Of a stretch of 64,000 nucleotides of DNA, positions 1 through 6,836 are shown one piece after another; the stretch's first letter is position 1; each line of letters begins with the position of its first letter. Made by a program: the position numbers and the translations under genes. Source of the stretch: Paractinoplanes polyasparticus. GTDB lineage: Bacteria > Actinomycetota > Actinomycetes > Mycobacteriales > Micromonosporaceae. A model generated the notes under the pieces. It saw nothing but the letters and a program-made list of their open reading frames with translations. It was not told where the DNA came from and did no database searches. The stretch spans positions 310,001-374,000 of the forward strand of contig NZ_JAHWFK010000001.1 of NCBI RefSeq assembly GCF_019710575.1. The letters are read 5' to 3'.

Positions 1-848
1 ACGTGGCGCGCGTGCTCCACACGCTGGGCGAACCCGTCCTGGCCACGGGTCTGCTCGGCGGCCCGACCGGCGCCCGCATATCGGAACTGCTGGCAGCCGA
101 GGGCGTGGCCGGCTCGTTCGTCCCGATCACCGGCGAGACCCGTCGCACCATCGCGGTCGTCGACACCAGCGACGCGACCGGCTTCTGGGAGCCCGGCCCG
201 ACGGTCGCCGCCGCCGAATGGTGCCGCTTCATCGGCCACTTCCGGGATCTGATGCGCATCGCGCGGGTGGTCGCGCTGAGCGGTTCCCTGCCGCCGGGCC
301 TGCCTTCCGACGCGTACGGGATCCTCGTCCGCATCGCCGCGGCGGCCGGCGTTCCCGCAGTTCTCGACGCCAGCGGCGAGGCACTCCGCCACGGCTTGAC
401 CGCCGGCCCCGCGATGGCCAAGCCGAACGCCGACGAACTGGCTGCCCTGCCCGCCGACGGCACGCCCGCCGGCCTCCGCGCGCTGACGAGCGGCGCGGTC
501 GTCATCTCCCGCGGCCCCGACGGTCTCGAAGCGGTCACCCCCGACGCCGTATACCAATGCGCGCCTCCAACCGCCCTCTCCGGCAATCCCACCGGCGCCG
601 GCGACGCGTGCGTGGCCGCCCTGGCCCGCGGCCTCCGCGACGGCACGCCCTGGCCACCTCTGCTGGCCGACGCCGTAGCCCTCTCCGCCGCAGCGGTGGC
701 CGCCCCGGTAGCCGGCGCCTTCGACCCCGCCACCTATCGCCGCTTGCTGGCCGACTCCCTCCCCACCACCACTGCGACTCCCGCCGCCGACATTCAACTT
801 GCAGCTCGCGACGACCAAGACGATGTGAAGAGGAGTTCTCTGTGCTGA
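1..848 (+). CDS. PfkB-family sugar-phosphate kinase (1-phosphofructokinase/tagatose-6-phosphate kinase type), 5' end missing
   Basis: This is the C-terminal part (about 281 residues) of a PfkB/ribokinase-fold kinase that phosphorylates a sugar phosphate using ATP. The first visible residues, VARVLHTLGEPV, match the part of FruK/LacC proteins that follows the N-terminal GGKGxN motif, so the true start lies left of the window. The signature NPTGAGDACVAALARGL near the C-terminus carries the anion hole and catalytic Asp of the family. Its stop overlaps the GTG start of the next gene, a class II aldolase, so the two are one transcription unit. A kinase plus a bisphosphate aldolase suggests cleavage of a ketose bisphosphate (fructose or tagatose type). 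The sugar specificity cannot be read from the sequence. Confidence 0.85.
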   Translation, partial: VARVLHTLGEPVLATGLLGGPTGARISELLAAEGVAGSFVPITGETRRTIAVVDTSDATGFWEPGPTVAAAEWCRFIGHFRDLMRIARVVALSGSLPPGLPSDAYGILVRIAAAAGVPAVLDASGEALRHGLTAGPAMAKPNADELAALPADGTPAGLRALTSGAVVISRGPDGLEAVTPDAVYQCAPPTALSGNPTGAGDACVAALARGLRDGTPWPPLLADAVALSAAAVAAPVAGAFDPATYRRLLADSLPTTTATPAADIQLAARDDQDDVKRSSLC

Positions 849-1687
849 CGCCGACCGGTGAACTGGTGAGCACCGCCCTGTCCACAGGTTGCGCCGTCGG
901 GGCATTCAACGTCATCACCGTCGAGCACGCCGAGGCCATCGTCACCGGGGCCGAGCAGGCCGGGCGGCCGGTGATTCTGCAGATCAGCGAGAACGCGGTC
1001 CGCTTCCATCACGGCCGGCTGGCCCCGATCGCCGCCGCCGCGCGGGCCGTTGCCGACGCGTCGACCGTGCCGGTGGCGTTGCACCTCGACCACGTCGAGT
1101 CCGACGAGCTGCTCGCCCAGGCCGCCGCGAACGGCTTCGGCTCGGTCATGTACGACGCTTCCCGGCTCCCGTACGACCGGAACGTCGCCGCAACCAGTGC
1201 CGCCGCCCGGGCGTGCCGCCGGGCCGGCCTGTGGATAGAGAGCGAACTCGGCGAAGTCGGCGGCAAGGACGGCGCCCACGCTCCCGGCGCTCGCACCGAC
1301 CCGGTCGAAGCGGCCGCCTACGTGACAGCCACCGGCGTCGACGCGCTGGCGGTCGCGGTCGGCTCCTCGCACGCGATGCACACCCGAACTGCCCGCCTCG
1401 ACCACGGACTGATCGCTCAACTGCGCGATTCTGTCCAGGTACCGCTAGTTCTGCACGGTTCTTCGGGCGTCCCCGACGACGAGCTCACGGCCGCCGTCCA
1501 CGCGGGCATGGCCAAAATCAACATCGGCACGGCTCTCAACCTGGCCTTCACCGGCGCCGTTCGCACCACCCTGGGCGACCGCCCGGACCTGGTGGATCCC
1601 CGTCGTTACCTCGCCCCCGCCCGCGAGGCGATGGCCGCTACGGTGGCCCGAGCCGTCCGTCTACTCGGCGTCCCGGTCCGCGGGTAA
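842..1687 (+). CDS. class II ketose-bisphosphate aldolase (GatY/KbaY/Fba type)
   Basis: This 281-residue zinc aldolase should cleave fructose- or tagatose-1,6-bisphosphate into two triose phosphates. Family landmarks are visible: HLDHVES (zinc His), ESELGEVGG (acidic loop), GSSHAMH, HGSSGVPDDEL and AKINIGTAL. The length fits the family. The start is the GTG at 842, six bases after an AGGAG at 831-835. It overlaps the last codons of the kinase gene, which points to translational coupling. The kinase phosphorylates and this enzyme cleaves; the LacI gene downstream is a plausible regulator. Fructose and tagatose specificity cannot be separated by eye. Confidence 0.88.
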   Translation: MLTPTGELVSTALSTGCAVGAFNVITVEHAEAIVTGAEQAGRPVILQISENAVRFHHGRLAPIAAAARAVADASTVPVALHLDHVESDELLAQAAANGFGSVMYDASRLPYDRNVAATSAAARACRRAGLWIESELGEVGGKDGAHAPGARTDPVEAAAYVTATGVDALAVAVGSSHAMHTRTARLDHGLIAQLRDSVQVPLVLHGSSGVPDDELTAAVHAGMAKINIGTALNLAFTGAVRTTLGDRPDLVDPRRYLAPAREAMAATVARAVRLLGVPVRG

Positions 1688-2036
1688 CCTCCGCGTGGCC
1701 GGCGCCGTGGCCGGGGTCAAAGTCCTGCGCGACCTGCCTGGCGAGAGCCGTTCCCCGCACGCGCGGCCAAGGCGGGCGAAATCCGCAAAACTCCAGCTCC
1801 TCGAGGAACGCCGCGGCCAACGGCCGCCTGCGCGCCGCGCTCACCGTAGCTCTGCAGATTGCTCGCGGCGAGCACCGAGCGGCGGCCATCACCAGCGGCC
1901 GACGCCCCAAGCGACGCGCCGGGCGGCCCCCGGCGTGACCGGACGCCGACCAGCTCGAACTGCGCCGACCACCAGCCGGATCGGCCTGCCTGAAAACTCG
2001 ATTCGTCGAACGTGCTGAAGTTTCTACACTGGGCCG
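1688..2036. other. intergenic stretch without a recognisable gene
   Basis: This roughly 350-base stretch lies between the aldolase and the LacI gene. The open frames across it read as Arg/Pro/Ser-rich shadows and resemble no family. The part nearest the LacI start (1985-2030) is relatively AT-rich and probably holds its promoter. I found no clean LacI-type palindrome in it. Confidence 0.5.
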
Positions 2037-3035
2037 ATGGTGCAGAGGAGATCCACGCTGGCCGACGTCGCTTCGGAAGCCGGCGTGTCGAAAGCCGCCG
2101 TCTCCCGGGTCATCAACGACGCCCCCGGCGTTTCGGCGCAGACCCGCGAACATGTTCGTCGGGTGATCGCCGAGCTGGGCTACCGGCCGGATCCGATCGC
2201 CCGCGCGCTCGCCTCGGGCCACGGGGATGTCGTCGAGCTGGTGATCGTCGACGACACGTCGGTCTTCGGCACCAGCCCTTACTACGGCCGGGTCACCGCC
2301 GGCATCCTGCAGGAGCTCACCGGCAGCAACTCCCAGCTGCGCGTGCATGTCATCGACGAGCTGGGCACGGCCGCGCTGCTCAACCGGCTCGCCGCGTCCG
2401 TCAGCCTCGGCGTCCTGCTGGTGAACGTGCCGACCACGCTCGCCGCCGACTTCTACCGCGTCTGTCAGCGCGTGGTGACGATTGGCCCCACCGTGCCTGG
2501 CCTGCCCTTCGTCGGCTGCGAGAACCCCGAGGGTGGGTACGCCGCTGTCCAGCACCTGTACGAGACGGGCCGCCGCCGCATCGCCGCCCTGCACGGTCCC
2601 GAGGGCAACTCGTGCGCCGAGGGCCGCCGCGACGGTTACCGCCGCGCCGTCCGCGACTTCGGCCTGCCCGAAATCTCCGCTACCGGCAAGTTCCGCCGCG
2701 AGGCCGGTTACGAGCTGACCCAGCGCCTGCTCGCCGAGGAGCCCGGGATCGACGCCATCTTCGCCGGCTGCGATCTGATGGCCTCCGGCGCCATGCAGGC
2801 TCTGGGCAACGCCGGGCGCCGCATTCCGCAGGACGTGGCTGTCGTCGGCTTCGACGACAGCGTGATCGCCGAGTGCGCGAACCCGCCCATGTCCTCGGTC
2901 CACCAGCCGGTCGAGCAGATGGCGGCCGCCGCCACCCGCGCCTTGATCAACCGCCAGATCGCTCCGCACTGGCGCTGCGTCTTCCCGGCCCAGCTCCAGA
3001 TCCGCCAGAGCACAGCCGCGGATCAGTCCCAGTAG
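2037..3035 (+). CDS. LacI-family transcriptional regulator
   Basis: A 332-residue LacI/GalR repressor. The N-terminal helix-turn-helix reads STLADVASEAGVSKAAVSRV (residues about 6-25), followed by the hinge YRPDPIARALASG. The rest is a periplasmic-binding-protein fold for effector binding, with the typical C-terminal segment DVAVVGFDDSVIAE and a PMSSVHQPVEQM element. It follows the kinase/aldolase genes on the same strand, so it probably senses the sugar handled by them. The ATG at 2037 places the helix-turn-helix at the usual distance from the N-terminus. It ends convergently, 13 bases into the next minus-strand gene. Confidence 0.9.
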   Translation: MVQRRSTLADVASEAGVSKAAVSRVINDAPGVSAQTREHVRRVIAELGYRPDPIARALASGHGDVVELVIVDDTSVFGTSPYYGRVTAGILQELTGSNSQLRVHVIDELGTAALLNRLAASVSLGVLLVNVPTTLAADFYRVCQRVVTIGPTVPGLPFVGCENPEGGYAAVQHLYETGRRRIAALHGPEGNSCAEGRRDGYRRAVRDFGLPEISATGKFRREAGYELTQRLLAEEPGIDAIFAGCDLMASGAMQALGNAGRRIPQDVAVVGFDDSVIAECANPPMSSVHQPVEQMAAAATRALINRQIAPHWRCVFPAQLQIRQSTAADQSQ

Positions 3036-3433
3036 TTGAAGAGCGCCTCGCCCAGCGACTCCGGCTTCCAATACCGGACGTCGTACGCGCTGACGGCCGG
3101 CCATTCCGCAGCCACGAAGGGACGGGCCAGCTCAGCCGCCGTCATCACCGTGAACTTCCCGTCCCCGGCCAGCGCTTCGGTCAGTTCGGGAAAGTCGACG
3201 AACGTCAGCGGTCCCGCATCCTGCCCCGGCCCGGTGACGTCACGCGGCACAGCGACGGCAACGACTCCCGTGTCCCGGCCCAGAACCACCGCGACCGGCC
3301 GTTCCCGATAGCCGATGACCCCCTGATGGAAGTTCGGCGTCACGCCGTCGGCAACCCGGAACTCCATCACCCGGCCGCCGGTCTGAACGGCGACCAGATG
3401 ACAGGTACGGCGGAACTCCCTCAGCCCGTGCAC
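3023..3433 (-). CDS. hypothetical protein, 136 aa
   Basis: I do not recognise this family. The frame has the strong third-position G/C bias of real genes here, starts with GTG at 3433 and overlaps the end of the LacI gene by 13 bases in convergent orientation. The product is soluble-looking, with no signal peptide or membrane segment. It alternates short beta-like stretches (VAVVLGRDTGVVAVAVPRD) with a Trp/Tyr-rich end (WKPESLGEALFNYWD). It lies nine bases downstream of the small gene at 3443-3646, so the two probably form an operon. Confidence 0.6.
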   Translation of the reverse strand: MHGLREFRRTCHLVAVQTGGRVMEFRVADGVTPNFHQGVIGYRERPVAVVLGRDTGVVAVAVPRDVTGPGQDAGPLTFVDFPELTEALAGDGKFTVMTAAELARPFVAAEWPAVSAYDVRYWKPESLGEALFNYWD

Positions 3434-3442
3434 AACCGCACC

Positions 3443-3646
3443 CTACGAGCCCGAAGCACACGCCTTGACGCCGCGCGGCTCCAGTCGGTCGGCCAGCCGG
3501 CGCAGACCGGCCACCGCCATCCGGCGCACGCCCTCCCCACGCTGCTTGGTCAAAGGCTCAGGCAGCACCGGTGCGTCCGGCCGAGCTGACAGCACGTGCC
3601 GCCTGGTCGCCTTGTCGGCCAGAATCATGCCAGTGGGATCGAACAT
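3443..3646 (-). CDS. small hypothetical protein, 67 aa
   Basis: A short frame starting MFDPTGMILADKATRRHVL and ending in a basic helix (RRMAVAGLRRLADRLEPRG). I chose the ATG at 3646 over the one at 3664 because GGGAG lies seven bases upstream of it. The basic amphipathic C-terminal helix resembles many tiny actinobacterial proteins, but I cannot name a family. It precedes the 136-residue unknown protein by nine bases on the same strand. Confidence 0.5.
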   Translation of the reverse strand: MFDPTGMILADKATRRHVLSARPDAPVLPEPLTKQRGEGVRRMAVAGLRRLADRLEPRGVKACASGS

Positions 3647-3807
3647 CAGTTGACTCCCTTCCATAAACAGACGTGGGCGCCCATGAACACTCGGCGCTCA
3701 TCATCAATCGCTCGCCACAGCCGCCGGTCACCTCCACCCCGCGCGCTGTCAACGCGCGCAAATAACTGCGTGCGCGACAGCTGCGACGGAGGAACGACAG
3801 GCGGGCG

Positions 3808-4137
3808 CTACTGGAGGCGGTCGCGTAGGGCGGCCAGCGGGCCGTCCCAGTCGCGAGCCAGGGCGCCCAGGAACTGCTGGGCTATCTTCATGGGGGCCGA
3901 GTCGAGGCGGTAGCGCACTCGCCGCCGTTCGCCGGGCTCGGGGGTGACCAGGCCGGCGTCGGCCAGCAGGGTCAGGTGCTTGGCGATGGCCTGCCGGGTG
4001 ATCGGCAGCTGGGCGGCCAGGTCGGTCGCGGTGGCCGGCCCTCGAGACGACAGGGCGGCCAGGATCGAGCGCCGGCTCGGGTCGGCCAGAGCGGCGAAGA
4101 CCTCCTGCGCCACCGACTCCGGGTCAGAGTTTTCCAT
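3808..4137 (-). CDS. ArsR-family (SmtB/ArsR fold) transcriptional repressor
   Basis: A 109-residue winged-helix repressor. It shows VFAALADPSRRSILAAL, then ATDLAAQLPITRQAIAKHLTLL as the recognition helix and GERRRVRYRL as the wing. No CxC metal-binding motif is present, so it belongs with the non-metal ArsR proteins that travel with SRPBCC proteins. The ATG at 4137 is preferred because it starts the conserved part and overlaps the upstream SRPBCC gene by 14 bases, implying coupling. Twin 16-bp inverted repeats at 4574-4618 are its likely operators, making the operon autoregulated. Confidence 0.88.
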   Translation of the reverse strand: MENSDPESVAQEVFAALADPSRRSILAALSSRGPATATDLAAQLPITRQAIAKHLTLLADAGLVTPEPGERRRVRYRLDSAPMKIAQQFLGALARDWDGPLAALRDRLQ

Positions 4138-4558
4138 CGAGATACGCGACCAGCTCACCCAGTTCGTTCTTCCAGCCCTCGGTGTTACCCGAGAATGCTG
4201 CCTTGTGCTCGTCCCCGCTCGCCTGCGCGAACCCGGACTCGATCACCGTCAGCGTAGTGCCGCCACCCGACGGCACCAGCGTGAACTCCACATAGGTGCG
4301 CCTCGGGTCGCCGTCGGGCACCCCGTACAGCGGCCAGGTGTAGGCAAACACCGTCGGCGGTTCGACCCGCTCGATGGTCAGGGTCGCCTTGTCGCCACTC
4401 TCCCACGCGAGTTTCGCCTCTCCCCCGACCCGCAGGTCGACCTCGGCGGTGTTGCCGAACCACGTGCCCAGCCCTTCGGCGGTCGTGAGCGCCGCCCACA
4501 CCTCCTCCACCGGCTGCGCCAGCTCCACTGTCCGCTCGATCCGATCCGGAAAACTCAT
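4124..4558 (-). CDS. SRPBCC (AHSA1/START-like) domain protein
   Basis: A 144-residue protein with the Aha1/SRPBCC helix-grip fold: IERTVELAQPVEEVWAALT at the start, LGTWFGN, TVFAYTWPL and a C-terminal amphipathic helix ending LGELVAYLDGKL. Proteins of this type bind hydrophobic ligands in a cavity; the ligand is unknown. The ATG at 4558 is the first gene of a two-gene operon with the ArsR repressor, which is a widespread pairing. A promoter and two operators lie just upstream (4574-4623). Confidence 0.87.
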   Translation of the reverse strand: MSFPDRIERTVELAQPVEEVWAALTTAEGLGTWFGNTAEVDLRVGGEAKLAWESGDKATLTIERVEPPTVFAYTWPLYGVPDGDPRRTYVEFTLVPSGGGTTLTVIESGFAQASGDEHKAAFSGNTEGWKNELGELVAYLDGKL

Positions 4559-4573
4559 GCCCACTCCCTAATA

Positions 4574-4618
4574 GCAACCGTTCAGTTGCTACTCAATCTA
4601 TAGCAATCATTCGGTTGC
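4574..4618 (-). promoter_or_regulatory. twin ArsR-type operators
   Basis: Two near-identical 16-bp inverted repeats: GCAACCGTTCAGTTGC at 4574-4589 and GCAATCATTCGGTTGC at 4603-4618. They share GCAAyCrTTCrGTTGC and are 29 bp apart centre to centre, close to three helical turns. They flank the -10 box of the SRPBCC-ArsR operon, which fits repression by the encoded ArsR protein. Confidence 0.72.
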
Positions 4619-4623
4619 GTCAA
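4595..4623 (-). promoter_or_regulatory. sigma70-like promoter of the SRPBCC-arsR operon
   Basis: On the minus strand TTGACG (4623-4618) is followed after 17 bases by TAGATT (4600-4595), matching TTGACN-N17-TANNNT. The distal operator fills the spacer, and the proximal operator covers the expected transcription start. Confidence 0.6.
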
Positions 4624-4675
4624 CAGCGTCCGTCGACCTTCACCGCGGCCAAGCCGAGCCAAGCGAGGCGCGGAG

Positions 4676-4735
4676 GGACTGCGCGGAGCGAGCAAGGACT
4701 GCACGGAGCGAGCAAGGACTGCGCGGAGCGAGCAG
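4676..4735. repeat. 20-bp tandem repeat, three copies
   Basis: The unit GGACTGCGCGGAGCGAGCAA repeats head to tail at 4676, 4696 and 4716. The second copy has one internal substitution and the third ends in G. There are no spacers, so this is not a CRISPR. Confidence 0.85.
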
Positions 4736-4780
4736 GGGCGGGGCCGGACGCAGGGCGAGTGGGGCCGGAGCTGCGCGAGG

Positions 4781-4825
4781 CGTGGCGAGGCTGCACGTGG
4801 CGAGGCTGCACGTGGCGAGGCTGCA
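4781..4825. repeat. 15-bp tandem repeat, three copies
   Basis: The unit CGTGGCGAGGCTGCA is repeated exactly three times with a partial fourth copy. The open frame through it (Cys-Thr-Trp-Arg-Gly repeats) has no start signal or family resemblance, so I treat the tract as non-coding. Confidence 0.85.
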
Positions 4826-5055
4826 CGTGGCGGGGCGGCGCCGCGTGACGTGACGCGGCGCGGGCGCGGCAAAGCGAAGGACGCTACCAAGGTCGGGTCC
4901 GGAACAACGCGAGTGCGATTTCGGGAATGGGTTTTGTGCGGTCGGCCTATCGACCGACCGGCTGAGGTAGATGACCGGGTGTGCGATTGTCGCTATTCAA
5001 GATCTCGACAAATCTGAAGGTCCGGAAATGGAGCAACGGCAGAGGCTGAGGATCG

Positions 5056-5589
5056 ATGAGCGAACCGGGCAGATATCGGAATGACCCGAGCACATTTCAT
5101 GCCCAGCAGTACGGCACGCCGGCTCAGTGGGCGCCGCCACCGCAGCATGCGGCCGTGCAGCCTTACAGTCCGCCGGAATACCCGGCGCACCAGCCGCAAC
5201 CTGCTGCTCTGGCCTACCGGCCGGGCACCGTGCCGCCGCTCGTCTCGGCCGGTGGCCGGCTTGGCGCGGTGCTCCTTGATGTCCTGCTGGCCGTTCTGAC
5301 GCTCTGGATCGGCTGGTTCATCTGGGCGCTGATCACCTGGTCCGACGGTCAGACGCCGGCCAAGAAATTGCTCGGCCACGTGGTGGCCGATCCGCAGACC
5401 GGCCTGCCGTTCGACTGGGGACGCATGGCACTGCGCGAATTCTGCGTCAAAGGCCTGCTCGGCTCGGTGCTCAACATTTGCACGTTCGGCATCTACTTCT
5501 GGGTCGATTCGCTGATGATTCTCGGCGACGGCCAGCGCACCCTGCACGACCGGATGGCCGGCTCCGTCGTCCGCCACGCAGACGGCTGA
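5056..5589 (+). CDS. RDD-domain membrane protein
   Basis: A 177-residue protein with a Pro/Gln/Tyr-rich cytoplasmic N-terminus (residues about 1-62) and an RDD domain. The first Arg of the domain is in GGRLGAVLLDVLLAVLTLWI, where the first membrane helix begins. Further signatures are GQTPAKKLLGHVVAD and the terminal QRTLHDRMAGSVV. Two or three membrane segments are visible (about 70-95, 130-150). RDD proteins are of mostly unknown or transport-related function. The gene stands alone and converges on the methyltransferase gene. Confidence 0.82.
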   Translation: MSEPGRYRNDPSTFHAQQYGTPAQWAPPPQHAAVQPYSPPEYPAHQPQPAALAYRPGTVPPLVSAGGRLGAVLLDVLLAVLTLWIGWFIWALITWSDGQTPAKKLLGHVVADPQTGLPFDWGRMALREFCVKGLLGSVLNICTFGIYFWVDSLMILGDGQRTLHDRMAGSVVRHADG

Positions 5590-5624
5590 GACGACCGACC
5601 ACCCGCCGCATCCGAAGACCGGAA

Positions 5625-5655
5625 GGCCGGCACCGCCTCTGCGAGCGGACCGGCC
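5625..5655. terminator. hairpin between convergent genes
   Basis: GGCCGG-ca-CCGC, an eight-base loop, then GCGG-a-CCGGCC can fold into a ten-pair stem with small bulges. It sits between the convergent RDD and methyltransferase genes. There is no T-run, so it is only terminator-like. Confidence 0.4.
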
Positions 5656-5666
5656 ATCCGTGGTGT

Positions 5667-6731
5667 CTACGGCTGCACCTGGAAGACCAGGTTGAACGGG
5701 GTCTCGGCCACCCGGTGGAAACGGGTGAAACCGGCCTCGGTGGCGGCCTGGCGCAGGCGTGGCTCGCCGGCCTGAGCCCCGAAGGCGGCGCCGACCTCCT
5801 GCGAGAGCGAGTTCGGCGTGCACAGAAGGGTCGAAGCTCCGTAGTAGACCGCGCCCACCGGGTTGAGGTTGTCGCCGATCGAGTCGCCCGCGAACGGCTC
5901 GACCAGCAGCAGGCTGCCGTCGGCGTCGAGCCGTTCGCGCAGGTGGCGCAGCGCGCCGACCGGGTCGCCCATGTCGTGCAGGCTGTCGAAGAGGCAGATC
6001 AGGTCGTACGCGCCGGACAGTTCCTTGGCCCGGCCGACCTCGAACCGGGTGCGGTTGCCGACGCCGGCCGCGGCGGCCTTCTCGTGGGCCGACGCGATCG
6101 ACTCCGCGTGATAGTCGATGCCGACGACGGTCGACTCGGGGTAGGCCGAGGCGAGCAGAATGGTGGACGCGCCGTGTCCACAGCCCACGTCCGCGACCCG
6201 GATGCCCGTGCGCAGGCGTTCGGCCACACCGTCCATCGCGGGGATCCACTCCCCGACGAGGTGCGCGTTGTAGCCGGGGCGGAAGAAGCGCTCGCAACCC
6301 TCGAACAGGTCGGCGTGATGCTCGTGCCAGCCCACTCCGACCCCCGTCCGGAAGGCCGTGACCAGCCGATCCGTCGATCGCGTGGCCGCCAGCACGAGTT
6401 CGAAGCCGCCGATCACACAGGCGGGGCTGCTCTCGTCGGTCAACGCGATCGCGTGCTCGACCGGAAGTTCGAACCGGTCTTCGCCCACGTAGTCCACATA
6501 CCCGGACGCCGCCTGAGCGGACAACCATTCGCGGACGTATCGTTCCGCGGTTCCCGTACGGTCGGCGAGCTCGGCCGGGGTCAGCGGCCCCGCACCGGCC
6601 ATGGCCCGGTAGAGCCCCAACTTGTCGCCGATCACTGCGAGCGACCCGGCCAGCATCGCGCCGAAATCTCCCACCGCCTTGAAGACGAACTCCATGAGTT
6701 TCTGTTCGTTCACTGTCGTTGTCGCCGTCAT
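5667..6731 (-). CDS. class I SAM-dependent methyltransferase with winged-helix N-terminus
   Basis: A 354-residue protein. The N-terminal third is a winged-helix dimerisation region (ELADRTGTAERYVREWLSAQ), as in O-methyltransferase-like proteins. The Rossmann methyltransferase domain carries the SAM motif VADVGCGHGAST, then VVGIDYHAESI, and the post-motif DLICLFDSLHDM. The substrate is unknown. I chose the ATG at 6731 because GGAGG lies eight bases upstream of it; the ATG at 6737 is only two bases from that site. It is divergent from the giant regulator gene, which could control it. Confidence 0.85.
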   Translation of the reverse strand: MTATTTVNEQKLMEFVFKAVGDFGAMLAGSLAVIGDKLGLYRAMAGAGPLTPAELADRTGTAERYVREWLSAQAASGYVDYVGEDRFELPVEHAIALTDESSPACVIGGFELVLAATRSTDRLVTAFRTGVGVGWHEHHADLFEGCERFFRPGYNAHLVGEWIPAMDGVAERLRTGIRVADVGCGHGASTILLASAYPESTVVGIDYHAESIASAHEKAAAAGVGNRTRFEVGRAKELSGAYDLICLFDSLHDMGDPVGALRHLRERLDADGSLLLVEPFAGDSIGDNLNPVGAVYYGASTLLCTPNSLSQEVGAAFGAQAGEPRLRQAATEAGFTRFHRVAETPFNLVFQVQP

Positions 6732-6836
6732 GTCCATGCCCTCCGTGAAAGTTGACGGCACCGTAGCCAGCACGTTTTCCCATCTGTGTCCGTTTGTTGT
6801 CCGCGCGCCGGCCGTTTACGGCGCACACTCACGGGC

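Larger units (their letters stand above)
4624..5055. other. intergenic region with two tandem-repeat tracts
   Basis: About 430 bases without a supported gene. It carries a 20-bp repeat three times (4676-4735) and a 15-bp repeat three times (4781-4825). The right part, from about 4900, becomes more AT-rich and probably contains the promoter of the RDD gene. A small inverted repeat, CGGTCG-N6-CGACCG, sits at 4939-4956. Confidence 0.5.

Noticed and set aside
4615..4848. Short frame with a Cys-Thr-Trp-Arg-Gly repeat
   Set aside because: It only translates the 15-bp tandem repeat; it starts inside the ArsR operator and has no ribosome site.
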